NCBI RefSeq assembly: GCF_030684035.1
Contig: NZ_JAUXPI010000012.1
Coordinates: 62,001 to 126,000, forward strand
Origin: Phaeovulum sp.
GTDB lineage: Bacteria; Pseudomonadota; Alphaproteobacteria; Rhodobacterales; Rhodobacteraceae
Reading direction: 5' to 3'
DNA length: 64,000 nucleotides
The notes under the pieces are model-generated. The model was not told the DNA's origin. It saw only the letters and a list, made by a program, of their open reading frames with translations, and searched no databases. Below are positions 53,139 to 63,993 of the stretch, piece after piece; positions within the stretch are counted from its first letter, which is position 1; every line of letters begins with the position of its first letter. The position numbers and the translations under genes are program-made.

Positions 53139-54005
53139 GTGTTTCAGGCGCGGCTCGCCGAGGTGCAGCGCGGCGTGCAGCCAGTGCTTGACGCTGCCAT
53201 TGCCCGCCATCCCGCCGGGCAGCTTCGGGATGCGATGTGCTATGCGGCGGCGGGGGGCAAGCGGCTGCGGGCGTTTCTGGTGCTTGAAGGCGCAGCACTG
53301 CACGGCATCGCGCAATTGCAGGCGCTGCCTGCTGCTGCGGCGGTCGAGGCGCTGCACGCCTACAGCCTTGTTCACGACGATCTTCCTGCGATGGACAATG
53401 ACGATCTGCGCCGCGGCCTGCCCACGGTGCATGTGAATTGGAATGAGGCCACCGCAGTGCTGGCGGGCGACGCGCTGCAAGCGCTGGCCTTCGAGCTTTG
53501 CTGCGACCCGGTGCTTGGCCCGCCTGACCGGCGGCTCGATCTGGTGGCCGCACTCGCCCGGGCTGCGGGGGCGGCGGGCATGGTCTATGGTCAGGCGCTC
53601 GATATCGCCGCCGAAACCGCTGCCGCACCGCTGACGCTTGCCGAAATCACCACCCTGCAGGCGGGCAAGACCGGCGCGCTCATTGCCTTTGCGGCCGAGT
53701 CGGGGGCGATCCTTGCCGGGGCAAACCGCGCCCCGCTTGCCGCCTTTGCCGCCGCCCTCGGCCTCGCCTTCCAGATCGCCGATGACATTCTCGATGTGAC
53801 CGGCACCGAGGCGCAGGCGGGCAAACGGCTTGGCAAGGATGCGCAGGCTGGCAAGGCCACCTTCGTCACCCTGCTTGGGCTTGCCGGGGCGCGGGCCCGC
53901 GCTGCCGCATTGGTGGCCGAGGCCGAGGCGGCGCTTGCGCCCTATGGCGCAAAGGCGCAAAACTTGCGGGCCGCGGCGCGGTTCGCTATTGCCCGCCAGA
54001 TGTGA
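53139..54005 (+). CDS. ispA: Farnesyl diphosphate synthase (polyprenyl synthetase)
   Basis: A 288-residue prenyltransferase with the first aspartate motif [23 protein letters not shown] and the second motif [12 protein letters not shown], both needed for magnesium-diphosphate binding. Small residues before the first motif allow C15 products. It begins at GTG 53139 with no gap after xseB. It uses IPP/DMAPP from Dxs and Idi activity. Confidence 0.92.
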   Translation: MFQARLAEVQRGVQPVLDAAIARHPAGQLRDAMCYAAAGGKRLRAFLVLEGAALHGIAQLQALPAAAAVEALHAYSLVHDDLPAMDNDDLRRGLPTVHVNWNEATAVLAGDALQALAFELCCDPVLGPPDRRLDLVAALARAAGAAGMVYGQALDIAAETAAAPLTLAEITTLQAGKTGALIAFAAESGAILAGANRAPLAAFAAALGLAFQIADDILDVTGTEAQAGKRLGKDAQAGKATFVTLLGLAGARARAAALVAEAEAALAPYGAKAQNLRAAARFAIARQM

Positions 54006-54024
54006 CCGCCCCCGGGAGGGCCCG

Positions 54025-55935
54025 ATGACCGAACGACCCCTGACCCCGCTGCTTGACCGCGTTCGCCTGCCTGCGGACCTCAAGGGTTTCAGCGACCGCG
54101 AATTGCACCAGCTGGCGAATGAGCTTCGCGCCGAAACCATATCGGCGGTATCGGTGACCGGAGGCCATCTTGGCGCAGGGCTGGGCGTGGTCGAACTGAC
54201 CGCGGCGCTGCATGCGGTGTTCGATGCGCCGCGCGACAAGATCATCTGGGATGTCGGCCACCAGTGCTACCCGCATAAAATCCTTACCGGGCGGCGTGAT
54301 CGTATCCGCAGCCTGCGCCAGAAGGGCGGGCTTTCCGGCTTCACCAAGCGCGCGGAAAGCCCCTATGACCCGTTCGGCGCGGGCCATAGCTCCACCTCCA
54401 TTTCCGCCGCGCTCGGCTTTGCCATGGCGCGCGAGCTTGGCGGCGAGGCGGGCGACGCCATCGCCGTTATCGGCGATGGCGCGATGAGCGCGGGCATGGC
54501 GTTCGAGGCAATGAACAACGCGGGCCACCTTGGCAAACGCCTTTTCGTGGTGCTGAATGACAACGAAATGTCGATCTCGCCGCCCGTGGGTGCGCTTTCA
54601 TCCTACCTCACCCGGCTTTATTCCGGCGGGCCCTATCAAGACCTCAAGGCGGCGGCCAAGGGCGCGGTCAGCCTGTTGCCCGAACCCCTGCAGGAAGGCG
54701 CGCGGCGGGCCAAGGAAATGCTCAAGGGCATGGCCGTGGGCGGCACGCTTTTCGAGGAAATGGGTTTCACCTATGTCGGCCCCGTCGATGGCCACGACCT
54801 TGACCAGCTTCTGCCGCTCCTGCGCACGATGAAGGCGCGGGCGACCGGGCCGATGCTTATTCATGTGGTGACCAAAAAGGGCAAGGGCTACGCCCCCGCT
54901 GAAACCGCCGCTGACCGTGGCCATGCCACCGCCAAGTTCAACGTGCAGACCGGGGTGCAGACCAAGGCTGCGTCAAACGCCCCCAGCTACACTTCGGTTT
55001 TCGCCCAAAGCCTGGTGGCCGAGGCCGAGCGCGATGAAAGGATCGTCGCGGTAACCGCGGCGATGCCCGAAGGCACCGGGCTCAGCCTTTTTGCCGGGCG
55101 TTTCCCGCGCCGTTGCTTTGATGTGGGCATAGCTGAACAGCATGCCGTGACCTTTTCGGCGGGGCTTGCGGCGGGGGGAATGAAGCCCTTCTGCACGATC
55201 TATTCCACCTTCTTGCAGCGCGGTTACGATCAGCTCGTGCATGATGTGGCAATCCAGCGGCTGCCGGTGCGCTTTGCCATCGACCGCGCCGGGCTGGTGG
55301 GGGCCGATGGTGCCACCCATGCGGGCGCTTACGATGTGGCGTTTCTGGCCAACCTGCCCGGCTTTGTGGTGATGGCCGCGGCGGACGAGGCGGAGCTGGT
55401 GCACATGGTCGCCACCGCCGCCGCCCATGATACCGGCCCGATCGCCTTTCGCTATCCGCGCGGCGAAGGCACGGGGGCGGAAATGCCTGCGCGTGGCGTT
55501 CCGCTGGAAATCGGCCGGGGTCGCGTGGTGGCCGAAGGCGGCCGGGTGGCGATATTGTCGTTCGGCACCCGCCTCGCCGAGGTCTTGAAGGCCCGCGAGG
55601 CGCTTGCCGCCCGCGGGCTGGCACCAACGGTCGCCGACGCCCGCTTTGCCAAGCCGCTCGACCGCGACCTGATCCTGCGGCTGGTGGCCGAACACGAAGC
55701 CCTGATCTGCGTCGAGGAAGGTGCCATCGGCGGTTTCGGCAGCCATGTCGCGCAGCTGCTTGCCGAAGCGGGGGTATTCGACCGCGGCTATTGCTTCCGC
55801 TCGATGGTGTTGCCCGACATTTTCATCGACCAGTCCAGCCCCGAAGATATGTACTCCACCGCCGCGATGAACGCCCCGCAGATCGAGGCGAAGGTGCTTG
55901 AGGTGCTGGGGGTCAAGGTGGCGCGGAGGGCGTGA
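54025..55935 (+). CDS. dxs: 1-deoxy-D-xylulose-5-phosphate synthase
   Basis: A 636-residue thiamine-diphosphate enzyme catalysing the first step of the MEP pathway. Visible are [26 protein letters not shown], the TPP motif [18 protein letters not shown] with [11 protein letters not shown], and the catalytic Glu region [17 protein letters not shown]. Strong ribosome site GGGAGGG. Last gene of the isoprenoid operon. Confidence 0.97.
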   Translation: MTERPLTPLLDRVRLPADLKGFSDRELHQLANELRAETISAVSVTGGHLGAGLGVVELTAALHAVFDAPRDKIIWDVGHQCYPHKILTGRRDRIRSLRQKGGLSGFTKRAESPYDPFGAGHSSTSISAALGFAMARELGGEAGDAIAVIGDGAMSAGMAFEAMNNAGHLGKRLFVVLNDNEMSISPPVGALSSYLTRLYSGGPYQDLKAAAKGAVSLLPEPLQEGARRAKEMLKGMAVGGTLFEEMGFTYVGPVDGHDLDQLLPLLRTMKARATGPMLIHVVTKKGKGYAPAETAADRGHATAKFNVQTGVQTKAASNAPSYTSVFAQSLVAEAERDERIVAVTAAMPEGTGLSLFAGRFPRRCFDVGIAEQHAVTFSAGLAAGGMKPFCTIYSTFLQRGYDQLVHDVAIQRLPVRFAIDRAGLVGADGATHAGAYDVAFLANLPGFVVMAAADEAELVHMVATAAAHDTGPIAFRYPRGEGTGAEMPARGVPLEIGRGRVVAEGGRVAILSFGTRLAEVLKAREALAARGLAPTVADARFAKPLDRDLILRLVAEHEALICVEEGAIGGFGSHVAQLLAEAGVFDRGYCFRSMVLPDIFIDQSSPEDMYSTAAMNAPQIEAKVLEVLGVKVARRA

Positions 55936-56033
55936 GGGGCGCGGTGCGGGTGTAACGCAGTGTTTACATCTGCAAAGGTAATAATTGTCACTTCCCTCAT
56001 TATCTATTAGCCTGAGTCAGCAAGGAACAGGAA

Positions 56034-56273
56034 ATGTACATGAAATCAGTTCGCAAACTTTCAATGACCCCTGTTCTCAAGGGGTTCTGGGGTGGTGTCT
56101 CGGTGGGACTGGCGTCTTCTGACTATGCCTTTGATGTTCCGAAGAGTTCGTACCGTTTGACGGCAGTTGCTCGAAACGGGTTCGCTCTGGACAAGGAAGC
56201 ACTTCGCAAAGATGTCGAGAAAGCCAGGTCAGAATTTGCCCGCTCAGCCGCGGCAGGCGCATACGCATCCTAA
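56034..56273 (+). CDS. Hypothetical 79-residue protein in an AT-richer patch
   Basis: A small protein of 79 residues beginning MYMKSVRKLSMTPVLKGF, with a likely charged helix at 55-70 (DKEALRKDVEKARSEFARS). It has a GGAAC/AGGAA-type ribosome site. Upstream is AT-rich DNA (55960-56020), unlike the flanking core. It overlaps the following gene by 62 bases. No family recognised. It sits with the DUF2335 gene between dxs and a broken mrr, so it is probably acquired. Confidence 0.55.
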   Translation: MYMKSVRKLSMTPVLKGFWGGVSVGLASSDYAFDVPKSSYRLTAVARNGFALDKEALRKDVEKARSEFARSAAAGAYAS

Positions 56274-56679
56274 TCAGGCCGAGCGCTCTGAGCAACGCGC
56301 TCAGCGCATGAACGCCGATGGAAGTCGAGAAGAAATCGAGCTTCGGTCAGAGCGTTTCTGGTCAGGGGCGCTGCCTCGGCCAGAGGATTTTGCCAAGTTT
56401 GGCGAAATTGTCCCGGACGCCCCAGAGCGCATCCTACGAATGGCGGAGAAGGAGCAGGAACACCGCATTGCGTTGGAGTCTCTGATCGTCCCGGCTAACA
56501 ACAAGGCTGGGCAACGCGGCCAATGGCTTGGTGCGGGGATTTCGGTCCTCGCACTCGTGCTGGCTGTAGTTGCTGTCTATATTGGTGCGCCTTGGCAGGT
56601 CGCTGTTGCGCTCGTTGGCGTTCCAGTCTTGAGCGTGGCCCGTTCGCTTGTTACGGCTTTCCGGTCAGACAACGAGTAG
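56212..56679 (+). CDS. DUF2335 domain membrane protein
   Basis: A 155-residue protein with a disordered N-terminus, the core FWSGALPRPEDFAKFGEIVPDAPERILRMAEKEQEHR typical of DUF2335, then two C-terminal membrane helices (about 105-125 and 127-145). DUF2335 proteins occur sporadically, often in mobile or variable regions. The start is uncertain: ATG 56212 covers the whole domain, ATG 56308 would also retain it. It overlaps the upstream small gene and stops 8 bases before Mrr sequence resumes. Confidence 0.68.
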   Translation: MSRKPGQNLPAQPRQAHTHPNQAERSEQRAQRMNADGSREEIELRSERFWSGALPRPEDFAKFGEIVPDAPERILRMAEKEQEHRIALESLIVPANNKAGQRGQWLGAGISVLALVLAVVAVYIGAPWQVAVALVGVPVLSVARSLVTAFRSDNE

Positions 56680-56684
56680 TTTCA

Positions 56685-57017
56685 GGCATCGACGGCATCA
56701 TCCACGAAGACGCCCTCGGCCTCGATGCCGTCTATATTCAGGCCAAACGCTACGGTGCCGATGCCAAGGTTGGCCGCCCGGCGATGCAGCAATTCGTCAG
56801 CAGCCTTACTGGCGAGGGCGCTACCAAAGGCGTTTTCGTCACCACCTCCGATTTTTCCCGCGAGGCGCGCGATTACCTCAACCGCGTGCAGCACCGGGTG
56901 GTGCTGATCAACGGTGCCGAACTCGCGCGGCAGATGATCCGCTACGAGGTGGGGGTGCGGGCGCGCGCGGCCTATGTGCTGCGGGGCGTTGACGAGGATT
57001 ATTTCAGCGAGGAATGA
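56685..57017 (+). pseudogene. mrr: 5'-truncated Mrr-type restriction endonuclease
   Basis: The frame encodes about 110 residues that match the C-terminal half of Mrr enzymes: GIDGIIHEDALGLDAVYIQAKRY (catalytic D and QxK), QFVSSLTGEGATKGVFVTTSDFSREARDYLNRV and the ending. The N-terminal winged-helix and the first part of the nuclease domain are missing; the upstream bases in this frame do not read as Mrr. The break is at about 56680, right after the DUF2335 stop, where base composition changes from AT-richer to GC-rich. The product is probably not functional. Confidence 0.78.
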
Positions 57018-57088
57018 ACCACGCACGGGCGAGCGGCAGGGTCAGTGCCAGAACAACGCCACTGCACCCGCGCCGCGGTGCACAAAGA

Positions 57089-57165
57089 GCAGCGCCCGGC
57101 CCGAGGGTGGGCGAGAAGCGCCCGCCCTGGGGGGCGGGTCGGGCGCTGCCCGGCGTGCCGCCGGG
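57089..57165. repeat. GC-rich hairpin cluster between the mrr remnant and gyrB
   Basis: GCAGCGCCCGGCCCG (57089-57103) pairs with CGGGTCGGGCGCTGC (57135-57149) at 14 of 15 bases, and AGGGTGGGCG pairs with CGCCCGCCCT inside. A further perfect 7-bp hairpin CCCGGCG-TGC-CGCCGGG follows at 57149-57165. The 213-base gap has no gene. It could terminate gyrB on the minus strand or be a repeat family. Confidence 0.55.
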
Positions 57166-57230
57166 CGGAAGGATGCCGCTCAGAGTGGGAAAGTGAGCCC
57201 CATTGCGAGGAATAAGCCCCGTCACCCCCC

Positions 57231-59657
<2,427 letters not shown>

Positions 59658-59679
59658 CTACCTTGGGTTTTGCCTCCCG

Positions 59680-59708
59680 CTTATAGGGGAGCGGGCGCGC
59701 AATGTCAC
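59680..59708 (-). promoter_or_regulatory. Sigma-70-type promoter of gyrB
   Basis: On the minus strand, GTGACA (59703-59708) and TATAAG (59680-59685) are separated by 17 bases. Each matches the consensus hexamer at 5 of 6 positions. The predicted start is about 20 bases before the gyrB ATG. Confidence 0.7.
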
Positions 59709-59721
59709 GCGCGCGGGGCAA

Positions 59722-60153
59722 TTATCCGGCATCGGGCAGGGTAAGGCTGCCATCTTCGGCAAGCGGCCAGAACGGGTTCATTGCCAGTTCCCACACATGC
59801 CCGTCGGGGTCGGCGAAATAGCCCGAATAGCCGCCCCAGAACACCTCTTGCGGGGGTTTCAGCGCTTTTGCCCCCGCTGCCAGCGCGGCGGCAAAAGCCG
59901 CGTCCACCTCGGCCCGCGTGGCAAAGTTCTGCGCCAGGGTCATTGCCCCGGTGCCAAGCGCTGCGCCCGGCCTGCCCTGATCGACCGCCAACGCCTCGCG
60001 GCCGAACAGCCCGAGTGCCGACCCGAGCAGCTGAAAGAACACAACCCCTTCAAGCGCCCGCGCGACCCGCCAGCCCCAGGCCTCATAAAACCGCCGCGAC
60101 CGCGCCAGATCGTCCACCCCGAGCGTGATCAGCGTTACCCTTTGTGGTGTCAT
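59722..60153 (-). CDS. VOC family (glyoxalase/bleomycin-resistance fold) protein
   Basis: A 143-residue VOC protein with the first beta-alpha unit RVTLITLGVDDLARSRRFYEAWGW and the metal-site ending YFADPDGHVWELAMNPF. The conserved Glu of VWEL is kept, so a metal site is plausible. The ATG at 60153 has GGGAGG. It sits between recF and gyrB, an unusual insertion, behind an array of GTGTTA palindromes that suggests tight regulation. Substrate unknown. Confidence 0.85.
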   Translation of the reverse strand: MTPQRVTLITLGVDDLARSRRFYEAWGWRVARALEGVVFFQLLGSALGLFGREALAVDQGRPGAALGTGAMTLAQNFATRAEVDAAFAAALAAGAKALKPPQEVFWGGYSGYFADPDGHVWELAMNPFWPLAEDGSLTLPDAG

Positions 60154-60203
60154 GGCTGCCTCCCCGCCACTGCCGCCTGCCTCGGCAAACCTTTCCAAAA
60201 AGT

Positions 60204-60263
60204 TAACACAAACATGTGTTATCCAGCAATATCATTGTGTTATCAATGATAACACGCGTGTTA
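60204..60263 (-). promoter_or_regulatory. Array of GTGTTA palindromes over the VOC gene promoter
   Basis: Three dyads are packed in 60 bases: TAACAC-N6-GTGTTA (60204-60221), GTGTTATC-AAT-GATAACAC (60237-60255) and the perfect palindrome TAACACGCGTGTTA (60250-60263). ATCATT-N8-AATGAT is nested at 60231-60250. On the minus strand a TTGATA-N17-GATAAC promoter can be drawn through them. The regulator is not identified; no regulator gene is adjacent. Confidence 0.6.
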
Positions 60264-60265
60264 GC

Positions 60266-61333
60266 CTAACCCGGAGCCGCCGAAACCCCGCCCCGCTCGT
60301 TCACCTCGAATACCTGCGCCCGCCCGCCAAGCCCTTCAAAAAGCTCCGCCCCGGTTCCGGTCATGAAAGCCTGGCAGCCAAGCGCGCAGATCTCGTCATA
60401 AAGCGCCGCCCGCCGCTCCGCATCCAGATGCGCCGCCACCTCGTCAAGCAAAAGCACCGGCGGCGCGCCGGTATCCTCGGCCAGAGCCCGCGCATTCGCC
60501 AGGATCACCGAAATCAGCAGCGCCTTCTGTTCGCCGGTCGAGGCCTGCGCCGCCGGCATCCCCTTGGCCGCGTGATGCGCCACCAGATCGGCCCGGTGCG
60601 GCCCCTCCAGCGCCCGCCCCGCCGCCATGTCCCGCGCCCGCCCCTCGGCCAGCGCGGTGGCCAGATCGGCAGGCCCCTCGCCTTCGATCCGCATCTCCGG
60701 CACCGGAAAAGCCGTCGCCCCCCGCTGCGCTGCCGATATCCGCGCGAGCGCCGCCCGCCGGTTTCCCGATATCGCCGCCCCCGCCGCCGCCATCTGCGCC
60801 TCAAGCGCCCCATACCAGCCCGCGTCGCGCACCATGTCTTTCAACAGCCGGTTCCGCTCGCGCATTGCCTTTTCATAGGCCAGCACTTCCTCGGCATGCC
60901 CCGGCTGAAACGCCATCGTGAGCCGGTCCAGAAACCGTCGCCGCCCCTCCGGTGCCTCGATCCAGAGCCGGTCCATCACCGGCACCAGCCACAGCACCCG
61001 CATAAGCCGCCCCAGCGCCACCTGTTGCGCGGGCTTGCCGTCGATCATCACCGCGCGCGCCGCCCCCGGTGCGGCGAAGCTCTCGATCTCATGCCCGATC
61101 CCGTCAACCGTCACCGCAGCACGGATCTTCCAGCCAAGATCCCCCGGCTGGCGCGCCAGTTCCTCGGCCGCCGCCCGCCGCAAGCCGCGCCCCGGCGACA
61201 GCATCGACACTGCCTCCAGAATGTTGGTCTTGCCGGCACCGTTCGGACCGAAAAGCACCACCGGCCGCCCGTCGAGCCGAAGCTCGAGATGCGGGTGCGA
61301 GCGGAACTGCAACAGCACCAGCCGGCTCAGCAC
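60266..61333 (-). CDS. recF: DNA replication/repair protein RecF
   Basis: A 355-residue SMC-like ATPase with Walker A FGPNGAGKTN, signature ASTGEQKALL and Walker B VLLLDEVAAHLD. It helps RecA load on gapped DNA. The Thr/Ser before GEQK is typical. It is 58 bases downstream of dnaN on the same strand and its stop is 3 bases past the GTGTTA array. Confidence 0.95.
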   Translation of the reverse strand: MLSRLVLLQFRSHPHLELRLDGRPVVLFGPNGAGKTNILEAVSMLSPGRGLRRAAAEELARQPGDLGWKIRAAVTVDGIGHEIESFAAPGAARAVMIDGKPAQQVALGRLMRVLWLVPVMDRLWIEAPEGRRRFLDRLTMAFQPGHAEEVLAYEKAMRERNRLLKDMVRDAGWYGALEAQMAAAGAAISGNRRAALARISAAQRGATAFPVPEMRIEGEGPADLATALAEGRARDMAAGRALEGPHRADLVAHHAAKGMPAAQASTGEQKALLISVILANARALAEDTGAPPVLLLDEVAAHLDAERRAALYDEICALGCQAFMTGTGAELFEGLGGRAQVFEVNERGGVSAAPG

Positions 61334-61375
61334 GCCACTTCCCCCTGCTTCAGGTCAAATATCCGCGCCGCAGGC

Positions 61376-61392
61376 ACCGGGCGCAGCCCGGT
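61376..61392 (-). other. Small hairpin at the dnaN 3' end
   Basis: ACCGGGC (61376-61382) and GCCCGGT (61386-61392) pair around GCA at the dnaN stop codon. No T-run follows on the minus strand, so it is not a clear terminator and recF is likely read through. Confidence 0.35.
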
Positions 61393-62510
61393 CAGACCCG
61401 CATCGGCATGACCACATAGACCGCCGAGGTATCGTTGCCCTCGCGCATCAAGGTGGGGTCGCCCGACGAGTTGAACAGGAACACCGCATTCTCGCGGTCC
61501 ACCTGGCTGGCGATTTCCAGCAGATACTTGGCGTTGAAACCGATCTCAAGCCGCTCGTCGGCGTAGGCCACCGCCAGCTCTTCCTCGGCCGCGCCTGCAT
61601 CGGGGGCGTTGACCGAAAGCACCAGACGGTCTTCGTCAAGGCTCAGCTTGACCGCCCGCGAACGCTCAGATGAAACCGTCGCAACCCGGTCCACCGCGCG
61701 GGCAAATTCGGCAGCGTCCACCTCCAGCCGGCGGGTGTTGCCGATGGGAATGACCCGGGTGTAATCTGGAAAGGTGCCGTCGATCACCTTCGAGGTGAGT
61801 GTAATCGTCGGCGTTGCGAAGCGCACTTTGGTTTCGGAGACGGAAACCGCGATCGTCGCTTCGTCATCATCCAGCAGCTTGCGCATTTCACCCACGGTCT
61901 TGCGCGGCACGATCACGCCCGGCATTCCCTCTGCGCCCTCCGGCAGCGGCGCGTCGATCCGGGCGAGGCGGTGACCGTCAGTTGCCACGCAGCGCAGCAC
62001 CGGCCCGGTTTCGCTGGTTGCCACATGCATATAGACGCCGTTCAGGTAATACCGCGTCTCTTCGGTCGATATCGCAAATTTCGACTTGTCGAACAGCCGC
62101 CGCAGCACCGGCGCGGGGGCGCTGAAATTGGCGGTGTATTCCGAATTCGCCATCACCGGAAAATCCTCGCGCGGCAGCGTTGCGAGGCTGAAATGCGATC
62201 GTCCGGCCTGCACCGAAAGCCGCCCGGTGGCGGGGTCATCGGCAAGGCTTATCAAGGCTCCGTCAGGCAGCTTGCGCACGATCTCGTGCAGCATCACCGC
62301 CGAGACCGTGGTCGCCCCGGCCCGCTCGACCATCGCGGGCGCGCGGTCCACCACCTCGATGTCAAGGTCGGTGGCGCGGAACGAAGCGGTAGCGCCCTCG
62401 GCCTCGATCAACACGTTGGCCAGGATCGGAATGGTATTGCGCCGTTCGACGACCGATTGCGCCTGCGCGACTGCCTTCAATAGCGCGGCGCGTTCAATAC
62501 TGATCTTCAT
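61392..62510 (-). CDS. dnaN: DNA polymerase III sliding clamp (beta)
   Basis: A 372-residue clamp with the three-domain layout: start MKISIERAALLKAVAQAQSVVERRNTIPILANVL, central TDGHRLARIDAPLPEG and the C-terminal VVMPMRV that lines the binding pocket. It encircles DNA and tethers polymerases. The ATG at 62510 is preferred to an upstream in-frame codon because it aligns with the family and has GGGGGTG before it. Confidence 0.97.
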   Translation of the reverse strand: MKISIERAALLKAVAQAQSVVERRNTIPILANVLIEAEGATASFRATDLDIEVVDRAPAMVERAGATTVSAVMLHEIVRKLPDGALISLADDPATGRLSVQAGRSHFSLATLPREDFPVMANSEYTANFSAPAPVLRRLFDKSKFAISTEETRYYLNGVYMHVATSETGPVLRCVATDGHRLARIDAPLPEGAEGMPGVIVPRKTVGEMRKLLDDDEATIAVSVSETKVRFATPTITLTSKVIDGTFPDYTRVIPIGNTRRLEVDAAEFARAVDRVATVSSERSRAVKLSLDEDRLVLSVNAPDAGAAEEELAVAYADERLEIGFNAKYLLEIASQVDRENAVFLFNSSGDPTLMREGNDTSAVYVVMPMRV

Positions 62511-62534
62511 GTTCACCCCCAAAGGCCACCGGGA

Positions 62535-62557
62535 GCGGAAAACTAGCAGTTTTCCGC
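62535..62557. promoter_or_regulatory. Perfect palindrome in the dnaA-dnaN gap
   Basis: GCGGAAAACT (62535-62544) and AGTTTTCCGC (62548-62557) pair around AGC. It lies 25 bases upstream of the dnaN start and 62 bases after the dnaA stop. No T-run follows on the minus strand. It could be a weak terminator of dnaA or a protein-binding site controlling dnaN. Confidence 0.5.
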
Positions 62558-62619
62558 GCAGGCTCAAGATTTATCAGGACTTGTCCACGCAACCGCTGGC
62601 CCGTCAAGGCCTTGCGGTG

Positions 62620-63993
62620 TCACGCATCAAGCAGGCGGCGCAAAAGATCGATGTCTTCGGCCATCTGGTGGTCGGAGGCTTTCAGTTCCTCGACCTTGCG
62701 AATACCGTGCATGATCGTCGTGTGGTCGCGCCCGCCAAAGCGACGGCCGATTTCGGGCAGGCTGCGGGTGGTCATCTTCTTGGCAAGATACATTGCGATC
62801 TGCCGAGGACGCGCGATGGTGCGCACCCGCTTCGGGCCGATCAGGTCCGACAGCCGCACATTGTAGTGTTCGGCCACCTTGCGCTGGATCTCTTCGATCG
62901 AAACCTTGCGGTCAGAGGCGCGCAGGATATCGGCAAGGCATTCCTGCGCGAGGTCGAGCGTGATTTCGCGCCCGACGAGGCTGGCGAAGGCGAAAAGCCG
63001 CGTCAGCGCGCCTTCAAGTACGCGCACGTTGGTGGTGATGCGATGCGCCAGAAACTCCAGCACGCCATGCGCCAGAGTCAGCCCCGGATATTGGCTGCGG
63101 TAGGTTTCCGCCTTGGATTGCAGGATGCCCAGCCGAAGCTCGTAATCTGTCGGGTGCAGATCGACCACCAGACCGCACTGAAGGCGGCTTCTGATCCGCT
63201 CTTCCAGATCCTTGATTTCGCCCGGCGCGCGGTCTGCGGAAATCACGATCTGCTTGTTCTGATCCACCAGTGCGTTGAAGGTGTGGAAAAACTCTTCCTG
63301 CGTGCTGTCCTTGCCGGCGATGAACTGCACGTCATCGACCATCAGCACATCGACCGAGCGGAACAGTTCCTTGAAATCCATGATTTGCCGCTCGCGCAGC
63401 GCCAACACGAAGCGATACATGAACTGCTCGGCAGAAAGATAAAGCACCCGCAGCCCCGGCTGGCGGGCGTTCAATTCGTGCGCGATGGCGTGCATCAGGT
63501 GGGTCTTGCCAAGCCCGACACCGCCATAAAGAAAAAGCGGGTTGAAAGTTACCGGCCCACCCTCGGCAACCCGACGCGCGGCGGCATGGGCAAGTTCGTT
63601 GGGTTTGCCGACCACGAAACTGTCAAAGGTGAAGCGGCCATCAAGCGGTGCCCCGAGAAGCTCGCCGTTCTCGCCATTGCGTCCGTTGCGGCGCGGTTTT
63701 GGTTCCGTCGCGGCGACCGGGGCAGGTGCCGCCACTGGCCGCTGCTCGGCGACGCGGAGATCGATTCGGGCGGCATGGGCACCTGCGGCGTTCAACTGGC
63801 GCAGAATCTGGTCGGAGTAATTCCGCGAAACCCAGTCACGCATGAAACGGGTGGGGGCCTCGATTGTCGCGGTTTCTTCGCGCAAGGATTGCAGCGTCAG
63901 CGGTTCGATCCAGCAGGAAAAGTTGTTCGCCCCCAATACCCGAAAAAGCTCGCCACGCGCCTTGTCCCAGCAATCACTTGTCATATCCGCCAT
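62620..63993 (-). CDS. dnaA: Chromosomal replication initiator DnaA
   Basis: A 457-residue initiator: domain I (CWDKARGELFRVLGANNFSCWIEPL), a short linker, the AAA+ domain with Walker A GGVGLGKTH and Walker B MVDDVQF, and domain IV with the DnaA signature GRDHTTIMHG. It melts oriC and regulates transcription. ATG 63993 is at the window edge; an ATG three codons later (63984) is an alternative. DnaA boxes were not found in the window, so the origin is likely upstream of 64 kb or elsewhere. Confidence 0.96.
   Translation of the reverse strand: MADMTSDCWDKARGELFRVLGANNFSCWIEPLTLQSLREETATIEAPTRFMRDWVSRNYSDQILRQLNAAGAHAARIDLRVAEQRPVAAPAPVAATEPKPRRNGRNGENGELLGAPLDGRFTFDSFVVGKPNELAHAAARRVAEGGPVTFNPLFLYGGVGLGKTHLMHAIAHELNARQPGLRVLYLSAEQFMYRFVLALRERQIMDFKELFRSVDVLMVDDVQFIAGKDSTQEEFFHTFNALVDQNKQIVISADRAPGEIKDLEERIRSRLQCGLVVDLHPTDYELRLGILQSKAETYRSQYPGLTLAHGVLEFLAHRITTNVRVLEGALTRLFAFASLVGREITLDLAQECLADILRASDRKVSIEEIQRKVAEHYNVRLSDLIGPKRVRTIARPRQIAMYLAKKMTTRSLPEIGRRFGGRDHTTIMHGIRKVEELKASDHQMAEDIDLLRRLLDA

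Noticed and set aside
60204-60263. FnrL binding site in the palindromic array
   Set aside because: FNR needs TTGAT-N4-ATCAA; the central TTATCAATGATAA has wrong half-sites and spacing.
62511-62619. Replication origin with DnaA boxes between dnaA and dnaN
   Set aside because: Only TTGTCCACG-like near-matches with two mismatches are visible and there is no cluster, so an origin is not supported here.
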